A DNA stretch of 51,054 bases, taken from CAZTTG01 sp964615935. Lineage in GTDB: Bacteria > Planctomycetota > UBA1135 > GCA-002686595. Below are positions 32,742-40,821 of the stretch, one piece after another. The stretch covers positions 1 through 51,054 of the forward strand of contig CAZTTG010000046.1 in the NCBI GenBank assembly GCA_964615935.1, written 5' to 3'. Numbering within the stretch: position 1 is the first letter of the stretch; each line of letters starts with the position of its first letter. The translations under genes and the position numbers were made by a program. Under the pieces are notes generated by a model. That model was not told where the DNA came from. It saw nothing but the letters and a program-made list of their open reading frames with translations, and did not search any database.

Positions 32742-32750
32742 GGGGCAGGG

Positions 32751-32756
32751 AGGATA
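32751..32756 (-). promoter_or_regulatory. -10-like box of map (leaderless type)
   Basis: The minus strand reads TATCCT, then exactly 9 nt, then GTG 32741. No Shine-Dalgarno sequence is present. The box also helps to choose this start over longer in-frame extensions up to 32966. Confidence 0.45.
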
Positions 32757-32925
32757 CGGAGGGGGTGGGCCGCAGGCAACGGCGCTCGGGGCCCGCGCCC
32801 ACCCTTCCCACGATCCAGGCGGCCGGGAGCGGCCCGGCCGGCCCGCCCGCCGGTCGGAGGAGCCGGGGGCCCGGCCCCCTCCGCCGGATCGGGCGATCCC
32901 CCGCGCATGTTGGCGGGCGCCTGCG

Positions 32926-32931
32926 TAGAAT
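32926..32931 (+). promoter_or_regulatory. -10-like box of the AI-2E permease gene (leaderless type)
   Basis: TAGAAT ends exactly 9 nt before ATG 32941. There is no purine-rich ribosome site in the intervening CCCAACAAC. Confidence 0.5.
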
Positions 32932-32940
32932 CCCAACAAC

Positions 32941-34128
32941 ATGCCCGCTCCCGGCCGTACGATCACGATCCTGGTGGGACTGCTGGCGACCGTGATGCTC
33001 GGTTGGGTGATTCACGTCGGCGCCGGCATCCTGCAGCCGCTGGTGATCGCCCTGTTCCTGTGCAGCATGCTGGGCCCGGTGGTGAGCTGGCTGGCCAAGC
33101 GGCACATCCCGCCCACGGTGACGGTCATCGCCCTGGTCTCCCTCCTGTTCTGGGGCGCCGTACGCGGGGGGGTCTGGGTCCAGAACCAGGTGATGGACTA
33201 CGTGAGCGGCGCCACCGCCGAGCACGTCGAGCCGGGAGCGGAGTTCCCCGATCCCCCCCCCGAGGCGGAGCCCCCCTCGGGGCCCGGGGAGGTCGGGGCG
33301 AGCGGGGAAACCCCGGCCGAGCCCAACGACCGCGAGGGCCTGGAGGCCGTGCGCCGGGCCCTGGTGTCCCGCCTGCAGACCTCCAACCTGCCACCGGCGG
33401 TCCAGGTCTACCTGGTGTCGGCCCTGTACGAGATCGACGGGGTGGCGCTCGCCACCAACCTGGTGGGTACCGGCCTGGGCTTCCTCAAGGGCCTGTCGCT
33501 GGTGGTCATCTACATGCTCTTCATCTTCGCCGAGCAGGCCATCTTCCGGCGGAAGATCCTGTCCGCGGCCGGCGAGCGCTCCGATGACGCGGCCGGCATG
33601 CTCGACCACATCGCCCGCGGCATCCAGCGCTACCTGAGCGTCAAGACCGTCATCTCGCTCCTGACCGGCCTGCTGTGCTTCGCGGTGCTGCGTGCCATGG
33701 ACATGCAGTACGCCGCGCTCTTCGGCGTGCTCACCTACCTGCTCAACTACATCCCCACCTTCGGCAGCCTCATCGCGGGCGTCCTCGCGACCGCCACAGT
33801 CTTCGCGGTCAAGGGCTCCTGGGAGAGCTCGGTGATCGTGGCCGGCACCTACCTGGCGGTGAACTTCGCCCTGGGCAACTTCCTGGAGCCCAAGATCCTG
33901 GGCCGCGAGCTCGACCTCTCCCCGCTGGTCATCATCATCTCGGTCGTGGTCTGGGCCGGCCTGTGGGGCGTGGTGGGCACCTTCCTGGCGGTGCCGCTCA
34001 CCGCCACCATCCAGATCATCCTGTCCAGCAGCGAGACCACCCGCCCCATCGCCCTGCTGCTCTCCAGCGGCCCGTCGCGCGATCCGCCCTTCTGGAAGAG
34101 GCGCCGCCCGCCGGTGGACGCCGCCTGA
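32941..34128 (+). CDS. AI-2E family permease (UPF0118)
   Basis: The 395-residue inner-membrane protein has two N-terminal helices (TILVGLLATVMLGWVIHVGA, then LVIALFLCSMLGPVVSWL). A soluble segment rich in Pro/Glu (PDPPPEAEPPSGPGEVG) replaces part of the usual loop. Six or so more helices follow, including FLKGLSLVVIYMLFIFAEQA and the family core LNYIPTFGSLIAGVLATATV. The C-terminal signature GNFLEPKILGRELDLSPLV is typical. Family members export small signals or act as Na+/H+ antiporters, and the substrate here is unknown. The hrpB start lies 13 nt after the stop, so the two genes are probably co-transcribed. Confidence 0.9.
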   Translation: MPAPGRTITILVGLLATVMLGWVIHVGAGILQPLVIALFLCSMLGPVVSWLAKRHIPPTVTVIALVSLLFWGAVRGGVWVQNQVMDYVSGATAEHVEPGAEFPDPPPEAEPPSGPGEVGASGETPAEPNDREGLEAVRRALVSRLQTSNLPPAVQVYLVSALYEIDGVALATNLVGTGLGFLKGLSLVVIYMLFIFAEQAIFRRKILSAAGERSDDAAGMLDHIARGIQRYLSVKTVISLLTGLLCFAVLRAMDMQYAALFGVLTYLLNYIPTFGSLIAGVLATATVFAVKGSWESSVIVAGTYLAVNFALGNFLEPKILGRELDLSPLVIIISVVVWAGLWGVVGTFLAVPLTATIQIILSSSETTRPIALLLSSGPSRDPPFWKRRRPPVDAA

Positions 34129-34141
34129 CCGCCTCCGCCAC

Positions 34142-35950
34142 GTGGGCCTCACCCCGCTGCCGATCGACCGCGTCCTGCCCCGCCTGGTCGAGGCCCTGCG
34201 CGACTCGCGCGGCGTCGTGGTGCGCGCCCCCACCGGCGCCGGCAAGACCACCCGCGTGCCGCCGGCGATCCTGGACGGTGGCCTCGCCGGCGAGGGGGCC
34301 GTGCTGGTGCTCGAGCCCCGGCGCCTGGCCGCCCGCGCGGCCGCGCGGCGCATGGCCTTCGAGCGGGGCGGGCGGCTGGGTGAGGAGGTGGGCTTCTCGG
34401 TGCGCTTCGACCGCCGCGCGGGGCCGCGCACGCGCATCGAGGTGGTCACCGAGGGCATCCTGCTGCGGCGGCTGCAGGCCGATCCCTACCTGGAGCGCCT
34501 CGGGGCAGTGGTCTTCGACGAGTTCCACGAGCGCAACCTCGACAGCGATCTGGCTCTGGCCATGGTGCGGCGGCTGCAGGCCGAGGCGCGGCCCGAGCTC
34601 GCGATCTGCGTAATGTCGGCCACCCTCGCGCCCGAGCCGCTGGCGCGCTTCCTCGGCGACGCACCGGTGATCGAGAGCCATGGCCGCGCCTTCGAGGTGG
34701 AGCCGCGCTATCTCGACGCTCCACCGCGAGAGAGACAGGAGGAGCTCTGCGCGAGGGCCGTGGACCGCGCCCTCGCCGAGATCGAGGGCGACGTGCTGGT
34801 CTTCCTCCCGGGTCGGGCCGAGATCCGGCGCGCGCGCTCGGCGCTCGAGGGCCTGGCCCGCAGGCGCGGGCTCGACCTGCTCGAGCTCTACTCCGACCTG
34901 CCCGCCGAGCGCCAGGACGCGGTCCTGCGCCGCGGCCCGCGCCGCAAGGTGGTGCTCTCGACCAACGTGGCCGAGACCTCGGTGACCATCGAGGGCATCG
35001 GAGCGGTGGTCGACACCGGCATGGCGCGCGTGCTGCGCTGCGACCGCTCGGTGGGCCTCGACCGCCTGGAGCTCTCGCGCATCTCGCGCGCCTCGGCCGA
35101 CCAGCGCGCGGGCCGCGCCGGCAGGACGGCGCCGGGGCTCTGCTACCGCCTGTGGTCGCGGGCCGAGCACCGCTCCCTGGCCGAGCGCGAGGAGCCCGAG
35201 ATCCGCCGCGTCGACCTCGCCCGCGCGGTGCTGGAGCTGCGCGCCTGGGGCGAGGCCGATCCGGCGGCCTTCCCGTGGTTCGAGGCCCCGGAGCCGGCCG
35301 CCCTGGAGCGGGCCGAATCCCTGCTGGCCCGGCTCGGCGCCCTCGACGGCCGCGGCCTGACGACCTTGGGGACCGAGCTGGCCCGCCTGCCGCTCCACCC
35401 GCGCCTCGGACGGCTGCTGGTCGAGGCCTCGCGCCGCGGATGCCTCGAGCGCGCCTCGCTGCTCGCCGCCCTCCTGTCCGAGCGGGATCCCTTCGTCCGC
35501 ATGGATCCGGAGCGGGGGGGCCGGCTCCATTCCGATCCCTTCGAGCGCCTGCGCGCGCTGGAGGACTTCGAGGCGCGCGGCTCGCGTTCGGCGGCATCAT
35601 CCTGGCTGCGCCCGGCGGCCGCGCGCTTCGTGCTCCGCGCGCGGGACCAGCTCCGCTCCCTGCTGCCGCGCTCGTCCGCGGAGACCGACGGCGAGGAGGC
35701 CCTGGCGCGCTCGCTGCTGCTCGCCTGGCCGGACCGGGTCGCCCGTCGCCGCGAGCCGGGAAGCGCCCGGGGCGTGATGGTCGGCGGGCGCGGCGTACGC
35801 CTCCTGGACGAGCACTGCGCGCAGGACTCCGAGCTCTTCCTGTGCGCCGTGCTCGACGCCGGCCGGCGCGGGGAGCGCGCCGAAGCGCTGGTGCGGCAGG
35901 CGGTCCCCGTCGAGCGCGCCTGGCCCAGGGCAAGAACCGCAGCGGGCTGA
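34142..35950 (+). CDS. hrpB: ATP-dependent helicase HrpB, C-terminally truncated
   Basis: The 602-residue product is a DExH RNA-helicase-like protein. Walker A is APTGAGKTTRVP (~residues 29-40), Walker B DEFHERNLDSDLAL, then motif III MSATL, motif V TNVAETSVTIEGI and motif VI DQRAGRAGRTAPG. The region after these matches the helicase-associated part up to QDSELFLCAVLDAG and QAVPVERAW. HrpB proteins are normally ~800 or more residues, so roughly 200 C-terminal residues are missing. The frame ends at TGA 35948. Just beyond, another frame encodes the end of an unrelated small membrane protein. A deletion or a bad assembly join is likely. The start is GTG 34142, 13 nt after the permease. Confidence 0.8.
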   Translation: MGLTPLPIDRVLPRLVEALRDSRGVVVRAPTGAGKTTRVPPAILDGGLAGEGAVLVLEPRRLAARAAARRMAFERGGRLGEEVGFSVRFDRRAGPRTRIEVVTEGILLRRLQADPYLERLGAVVFDEFHERNLDSDLALAMVRRLQAEARPELAICVMSATLAPEPLARFLGDAPVIESHGRAFEVEPRYLDAPPRERQEELCARAVDRALAEIEGDVLVFLPGRAEIRRARSALEGLARRRGLDLLELYSDLPAERQDAVLRRGPRRKVVLSTNVAETSVTIEGIGAVVDTGMARVLRCDRSVGLDRLELSRISRASADQRAGRAGRTAPGLCYRLWSRAEHRSLAEREEPEIRRVDLARAVLELRAWGEADPAAFPWFEAPEPAALERAESLLARLGALDGRGLTTLGTELARLPLHPRLGRLLVEASRRGCLERASLLAALLSERDPFVRMDPERGGRLHSDPFERLRALEDFEARGSRSAASSWLRPAAARFVLRARDQLRSLLPRSSAETDGEEALARSLLLAWPDRVARRREPGSARGVMVGGRGVRLLDEHCAQDSELFLCAVLDAGRRGERAEALVRQAVPVERAWPRARTAAG

Positions 35951-36033
35951 ACTGGTTCCTGCTGTCCCTGCTCCTGGGTCCCATCGCGACCTTCCTGCTG
36001 GTCGCCTTCAGCGACAAGCTCCGGCGCACCTGA
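35920..36033 (+). pseudogene. C-terminal fragment of a small membrane protein joined to hrpB
   Basis: In a frame different from hrpB, the DNA reads RLAQGKNRSGLNWFLLSLLL followed by GPIATFLLVAFSDKLRRT and a TGA at 36031. The KGRS/KNRSxxxWFLLxLLLGPxA pattern is common at the C-terminus of short bacterial membrane proteins. No start or N-terminal part is present, so it is a remnant. The join point lies at about 35915-35925. Confidence 0.55.
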
Positions 36034-36046
36034 CCCCGCGGTGCCC

Positions 36047-36558
36047 CTACCAGCGGTGGTAGGCCGGGTGCCCCTCCTGGACCGCCACGAAGACGCCCCG
36101 GCAGGTGGCGCAGATCTCGCCGCCCGCCTCCAGGGTGGCCTCGATGGTGGCGCGGTCCCCGCTGGACTCGGCCACGCGGGCCCGCAGGAGGATGGGATCG
36201 GCGGTGGGCATGGGCCGGCGGAAGCGGACGGCGTACTCGGCGGTCACCGTGCAGGGGGCGCGGTCGGCGCCGGACTCGCGCATCAGGTGCCAGGCCGCCG
36301 TCCAGTTGCTGTGGCAGTCGAGCAGCGCTCCGGCGATCCCGCCGTTCAACATGCCGGGGAAGGCCTGGTGGTGGNNNNNNNNNNNNNNNNNNNNNNNNNN
36401 NNNNNNNNNNNNNNNNNNNNNNNNNNNNNNNNNNNNNNNNNNNNNNNNNNNNNNNNNNNNNNNNNNNNNNNNNNGCGCAGACCCTTGGGGTTGGCCGGCC
36501 CGCAGCCGAAGCAGGCGTTCTGGGGGGCGTAGCGGTCCTGGAGGCTGGAGGCGGTCAT
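36047..36558 (-). CDS. PaaI-type hotdog thioesterase, interrupted by the N gap
   Basis: The N-terminal part starts at ATG 36558 (MTASSLQDRYAPQNACFGCG, then PANPKGLR) with AAGGGA upstream. After the gap the sequence resumes as HHQAFPGMLNGGIAGALLDC, which carries the typical HPGMxxGGIxxTLxD-like hotdog core, and continues WTAAWHLMRESG and AEYAVRFRRPMPT to the stop at 36047. The two halves are in different frames across the 100 N. The real gap is therefore not 100 bases, and the gene may be intact. The product probably hydrolyses acyl-CoA thioesters. A Cys-x-x-Cys near the N-terminus (CFGCG) is common in this subgroup. Confidence 0.75.
36375..36474. other. Assembly gap (100 N)
   Basis: Exactly 100 undetermined bases, the conventional placeholder for a gap of unknown size. 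It interrupts the thioesterase gene. Confidence 0.98.
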
Positions 36559-36758
36559 GGTCCCTTCCCGACCCCGCGACGGAGCGGGGCTCAGCGGTGG
36601 TCGCGAGCGGCCGCGAGCCTACCACGCCCACCCTGGGAGGGGGGCCCGCCGCGGGCTCTCAGCCCGCCGGCGGCTCGCGTCGATAGGAGGGCCGGATCCC
36701 GCATCCGGGCCCGAGCCGGGTCGGCCGGCGCGGCAGCGGGTCTCAACCGAGGGACAAC

Positions 36759-37196
36759 GTGAGCATTACCGTTCGACTCGCCGGGCTCGCCGTGGCCGCG
36801 GCGATGTTGCCCAGCGCGGGCTGCTGGACCACGAGGTCCGAGCAGCTCGCTGCGCCGGTCGAGGCCCGAGTCCGGGTGGGCGTCGCCTCCCGCGCCTGGG
36901 AGGTCCGGGAGGAGGGCGGGATCGCGGGCTACGTGATCCAGTACGACGAGCCCGCCACCGCTGGCGGGCGCCACTTCAGCGTTCGCAACCCCCTCCAGCA
37001 GGAGCTCGGCCTGGTCGACGCCAACGGCCGGATCTGGCTCTACGTCCCCCACGAGCCGGATGCGCGGATGCTGGGATCGGGCACCCTGGCCGAGGGTGCC
37101 CGGCGCATCCTGGGCGCCGCTCCCGGCGCGCGGCTGGCCGAAATCCCGATCGACGGGCTGCGCGGGGATGGGGGCGCGGGCCGCCGCGACGGATAG
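36759..37196 (+). CDS. Small lipoprotein of unknown function
   Basis: The 145-residue product starts at GTG 36759, with GAGGGA 6 nt upstream. The leader LAGLAVAAAMLPSAGC ends in a lipobox (Cys22). The mature region has no recognised domain; it includes RVGVASRAWEVREEGGIAGY and FSVRNPLQQELGLVDANGRI, which suggests a compact beta-domain. The C-terminus is Gly/Arg-rich. It is followed directly by a 21-bp tandem repeat and then by a protein kinase gene on the same strand. Confidence 0.65.
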   Translation: MSITVRLAGLAVAAAMLPSAGCWTTRSEQLAAPVEARVRVGVASRAWEVREEGGIAGYVIQYDEPATAGGRHFSVRNPLQQELGLVDANGRIWLYVPHEPDARMLGSGTLAEGARRILGAAPGARLAEIPIDGLRGDGGAGRRDG

Positions 37197-37208
37197 GCGG
37201 AGCCGGCC

Positions 37209-37293
37209 GGCGGCCCCCTGGCGGGGGGCGGCGGCGCCCCGGCGGGGGTCGGCGGCGCCCCGGATCCGGGTCGGCGGCCCTCCGGCGGCCGTC
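37209..37293. repeat. Four-copy 21-bp tandem repeat
   Basis: The units are 37209-37229, 37230-37250, 37251-37272 (22 bp) and 37273-37293. Each begins GGCGGC and has a CCC-GG-GGG dyad inside, with consensus GGCGGCSCCCCGGCGGGGGT plus C. The repeats begin 12 bases after the stop codon of the lipoprotein gene. They could be a regulatory repeat or replication slippage in GC-rich DNA. Nothing else is seen in the rest of the 279-bp interval. Confidence 0.7.
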
Positions 37294-37475
37294 GTCCCGC
37301 GGCGGGCGCGAAGCGCGGGCGCAGCCCACTCCTGAGCCTCGGGGGGGCGGGAATCCGTGCCGGAGGGCTGGAAAAACCTCAGTCGAGCGGCGGGCGTACC
37401 CGAAAAGGGCGACTGCGGCCACCGGGCCGCGCACCCCCCAACGCCCCCATCCGCTCCTCCCCGAGCACCCCCTCC

Positions 37476-38402
37476 ATGATCAAGCTGGAAGCAGGCGAGA
37501 CCCTGGGAGTCTGGCGCGTCGTCGAGTTCCTCGCTCGCGGCGGATTCGCCCTGGTCTACCTCGCCGAGAACGAGAAGGGGGAGAGGGCTGCCCTGAAGGT
37601 CGGCGACGTCGCCGGCGGCGGACGCTACGTGACGCGCTTCCTGGAGATCACCACCGAGCGGAGGGCCGAGGGGGTCAGCCCCGACGAGACCCCCGCCGAG
37701 GCGGTCTTCTTCCGCAAGGACGGCGCCCGCATCGACTTCATGGACGCCGCCGAGATCGACGACATGATCCGCGCCGAGGGGCAGCTCCTGCGGACCGTGC
37801 ACAGCCCCAACATGGTGCCGGTGCGGGAGGTCTTCGAGCACGAGGGCCGCCCGGTCATCGCCTTCGAGCACCTGCGGGGGAAGACCCTGCGCGAGAAGAT
37901 CCGGGCGCTGGAGGGCATCCGCCTGAACTGGTTCCTCACGCTGGTGCGCTCGCTGCAGAAGCTGGCCCGCGCCGGATCGCTGAGCTACCACGGGGACCTG
38001 AAGCCCGAGAACCTGATCGTCAAGCCCTCCGGCAGCATCGTCATGGTCGATCCGGCCATGCGCCGCGAGGCCGCCGGCGTCATCACCACCACGCCGCACT
38101 ACAACCCGCTGCTGCTGCGGGACAGCAAGGCCGACGTGATGGCCATCGGCGTGATGCTGTACGAGATCCTGACCGGGGTGCTGCCCTTCGACGAGGTCCC
38201 CTGGGCCTTCGCCGGCCGCGAGCAGGGTGGCGAGGTGGAGCGGTTGAGCCTCTCCTACTTCATGAGCTACCCGCCGCCCAAGGACCTCAACCCCAACACG
38301 CCCGAGCCCCTGGCGCAGATCATCTACCGCTGCCTCACGGTCGCGGACTACGGGCTGCCGGAGCTGGAGAAGGACCTGGTCGAGTTCCTGCGCAAGGACT
38401 AG
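37476..38402 (+). CDS. Ser/Thr protein kinase-like protein, short form
   Basis: The 308-residue product is a soluble protein-kinase fold. The glycine-rich loop is LARGGFALVYLAEN (19-32), the ATP Lys is Lys41 in RAALKVGD, the catalytic loop is YHGDLKPEN (171-179) with Asp174 and Asn179, and the metal site is MVDPAM (Asp192). HRD is thus replaced by HGD and DFG by DPA, while all charged catalytic residues remain. The activation-segment end is TPHYNPLLL. No membrane helix or sensor domain follows, unlike most planctomycete kinases. Its targets are unknown. It may be active, with altered regulation, because the HRD Arg normally couples to the activation loop. Confidence 0.82.
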   Translation: MIKLEAGETLGVWRVVEFLARGGFALVYLAENEKGERAALKVGDVAGGGRYVTRFLEITTERRAEGVSPDETPAEAVFFRKDGARIDFMDAAEIDDMIRAEGQLLRTVHSPNMVPVREVFEHEGRPVIAFEHLRGKTLREKIRALEGIRLNWFLTLVRSLQKLARAGSLSYHGDLKPENLIVKPSGSIVMVDPAMRREAAGVITTTPHYNPLLLRDSKADVMAIGVMLYEILTGVLPFDEVPWAFAGREQGGEVERLSLSYFMSYPPPKDLNPNTPEPLAQIIYRCLTVADYGLPELEKDLVEFLRKD

Positions 38403-38485
38403 CTCCTGCGCGGCGCGGCCCGCTCCATCGCTCGGGTTGCGGGGTGGCCCTCCGGTTGGCGGTAGCCGAACCGCCGGCTGCGCCC

Positions 38486-38519
38486 TTGACTGCCCCCAGT
38501 GAATGTACTCACCTATCCA
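38486..38519 (+). promoter_or_regulatory. Possible promoter of the NHL-like gene
   Basis: TTGACT at 38486-38491 is a good -35. The best -10, TATCCA at 38514-38519, lies 22 bases away, which is longer than normal. The interval may hold a promoter, but the -10 is uncertain. Confidence 0.25.
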
Positions 38520-38534
38520 GGGGAGAGTACGGTC

Positions 38535-40790
38535 ATGAGGATAGCCTGCCTGGTGGTGGTGCTGGGGGCATGGGCCGGTGGGGTCGCTTCGGCGGAGGAG
38601 GATCTCTACGTCTGCGACTTCATCGAGGACCACGTCGTCGTCCTGGAGAGTGACACGCTGGCCGTCAAGCGCGTCTTCATCCCGCGGGGGGGCGGGTATC
38701 TGTGTGCCCCCAGGGACGTGGCCATCGGCCCTGATCACCGGCTGTATGTCGCCAGCACCGGCAGCGACGAGATCCGCCGCTACCGCGCCGATGGAACCGT
38801 GGTGGAGCTGTTCGTGCCCGCGGGCAGGGGTGGCCTGACCCGGCCGATCGCGCTCGAGTTCGGCCCCGACGGCCACCTGTACGTTCTCAGCGACTGGCGG
38901 TTGATGCGCTTCGATGGAGAGTCGGGCGCACCCCTGGGCGGGTCCGGAGAGCCGGATGACGCGACCCTGATCTCCGCCGAGGACCTGGTGGGAAACCCGA
39001 TGGAGATGGCCTTCGGCCCGGACGGAGACCTCTACCTGGCGGGCTGGGGGTCTCGCGTGATGCGGTGCGGTCTGGACGGCTCCTTCAAGGGCTTCTTCGT
39101 CGATTCCGACGCCAACGCGGGGATGTGGGCCGCCACCGGGCTGGCCTTCGGCCCGGATGGCCGCCTGTACGTGAGCAGCTACTACACGGACGAGATCAAG
39201 GTCTTCCACGGCCCGGGGAACGCCACTCCCGGCACGCCCGTGGGCAACGGCACCTTTGTCTCCGCGGAGTCCGGGGGCCCCCTGCGGCCCCGGAGCCTCA
39301 TCTTCCTGCCCGGTGGAAAGCTGGTCGTGAGCAGCGAGGTCGGAAACGAGCTGAAGTTCTACGGCACAGCCGGCCAGCTCACCGGGAGCTACAGCAGCGA
39401 CCCTATACGCGCGCCGCACGGACTCGCGCTCGACGCCAGCGGGAGGCTGTACGTCGCCGGCAAACGAGACAACCAGATCCTGCGGATCGACGGATACACC
39501 GCGCCGGCCGTGCCGCACTGCCCGGACGAGGGGCGGCAAGGAGGTTTGAACTCGCCCTTCGATCTCGCCTTCGCCCGCATCCCGCCCATCAACGAGATAT
39601 GCATCGGGCAGGGCGATCTGTACGTGTCGTGCTACGACTCGAGGGAGGTGAAGATCTACTCGAGGTCAGCGGGTGTGTATCTCAGGACCTTCGTCTCGGA
39701 GGAGAGCGGTCTGCTCGAGCGTCCCACCGGGATCGCCTTCAGCGATGCGACCGGTGATCTCTACGTCACCGATTACACCGCCAGAGCGGTCAAGGTATTC
39801 AAGCGAGATACGGGGGCCTTCAAGGGCGCAATCGACACGGGCTTCGTCAACCCCCAGTCCATCATCTTCGCTCCCAAGTGGCATCCCGACGACGATCCCA
39901 AGGGGTACTTCTACGTCGCCGGCCCGGGATCCAGCCAGATCCTGCGCATCGATGGTTCGACGCACGCGTTGACGACCGTCTCCGACTACAGCGGTCCGGA
40001 GACCTTGAGGAACTCCGACATGCCCTGCCGGCCCAAGCAGATCGCTGGCCTGGCCTGGAACTCCCCCTTCATGGTCGCAGGGGGAGAGGTCGTCTCCGGC
40101 ACGCTCCTGGTCGCGGATCGTGTACACCAGGCGGTGAGGCGCTTCTATCTGGGCGACATGTCCTGCTCGCGCGCCAGCCTGATCCAGGTCATCGGGGCGG
40201 GCCCTCCGTCGGGCCTGCTCAAATGGGACCAGGGGATCTACGTCGCGGTGTCGGATGCCGACAGCATCCTCTGCTTCGAGTCCGGGACCTACCTCAGCCA
40301 GCCGATCGCCGCGATCCAGGACGAAGGACTCCTGAGCGCGGTGCACGGCATGGAACCGGGTCCGGTCATCGGTCGGGCTCCCATGCTGGTCGACGGACGC
40401 TGGGGGTTCTTCGACAAGCTCCGCGCGTACGAGTTCACAGGCGAGACCGCGGTCTTCTCTCCCCCGGAGGGGGCACCGAGCCCCGGCCCGTGGCTGGAGA
40501 GGATGCGCGAGCTGCGGGGCGAGAGGGATCCCGCCTTTCGGGAGGTCCGGGCCTTGCTGGAGAAGCTGCCGGCGGACGAGGTCCGCGCGTTGCAGCACAA
40601 GCTCCATCTGATCGCCTCCCTGCAGGCGCCCGAGAGACCTGATGGCCCTCCTGAATCCGAGCCCGGTGAGAACCCGGCGCCGCCGCCGGCCTCCCGGGAC
40701 AAGGAGTCCTCCTCCTTCGCGCCGCTGCTCGGCCTCGCGATCGCCCTGCTGTTCCTGCTGGGCGTGGTCCTGCCCCGCTCCCGTCGATGA
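38535..40790 (+). CDS. NHL-like beta-propeller surface protein with C-terminal anchor
   Basis: The 751-residue product starts at ATG 38535 (GGGGAG 9 nt upstream); an in-frame GTG at 38499 has no ribosome site. A signal peptide (IACLVVVLGAWAGGVASA) is followed by 10 or more NHL/SMP-30-like repeats, for example RDVAIGPDHRLYVASTGSDE, MEMAFGPDGDLYLAGWGS and GLAFGPDGRLYVSSYYTDEI. A helical acidic segment follows (EVRALLEKLPADEVRALQ). The C-terminus is Pro/Glu-rich and ends in a membrane helix (FAPLLGLAIALLFLLGVVLP) with a basic RSRR tail, a sorting-signal-like end. It is probably anchored on the outside of the cytoplasmic membrane. Confidence 0.8.
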   Translation: MRIACLVVVLGAWAGGVASAEEDLYVCDFIEDHVVVLESDTLAVKRVFIPRGGGYLCAPRDVAIGPDHRLYVASTGSDEIRRYRADGTVVELFVPAGRGGLTRPIALEFGPDGHLYVLSDWRLMRFDGESGAPLGGSGEPDDATLISAEDLVGNPMEMAFGPDGDLYLAGWGSRVMRCGLDGSFKGFFVDSDANAGMWAATGLAFGPDGRLYVSSYYTDEIKVFHGPGNATPGTPVGNGTFVSAESGGPLRPRSLIFLPGGKLVVSSEVGNELKFYGTAGQLTGSYSSDPIRAPHGLALDASGRLYVAGKRDNQILRIDGYTAPAVPHCPDEGRQGGLNSPFDLAFARIPPINEICIGQGDLYVSCYDSREVKIYSRSAGVYLRTFVSEESGLLERPTGIAFSDATGDLYVTDYTARAVKVFKRDTGAFKGAIDTGFVNPQSIIFAPKWHPDDDPKGYFYVAGPGSSQILRIDGSTHALTTVSDYSGPETLRNSDMPCRPKQIAGLAWNSPFMVAGGEVVSGTLLVADRVHQAVRRFYLGDMSCSRASLIQVIGAGPPSGLLKWDQGIYVAVSDADSILCFESGTYLSQPIAAIQDEGLLSAVHGMEPGPVIGRAPMLVDGRWGFFDKLRAYEFTGETAVFSPPEGAPSPGPWLERMRELRGERDPAFREVRALLEKLPADEVRALQHKLHLIASLQAPERPDGPPESEPGENPAPPPASRDKESSSFAPLLGLAIALLFLLGVVLPRSRR

Positions 40791-40821
40791 GCTCGGCGTC
40801 GCCAGCCGAGCTGGCGACCAG

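Noticed and set aside
32941..34128. Quorum-sensing AI-2 exporter assignment
   Set aside because: Family membership does not establish the substrate, and no luxS or receptor gene is nearby. The name AI-2E is used for the family only.
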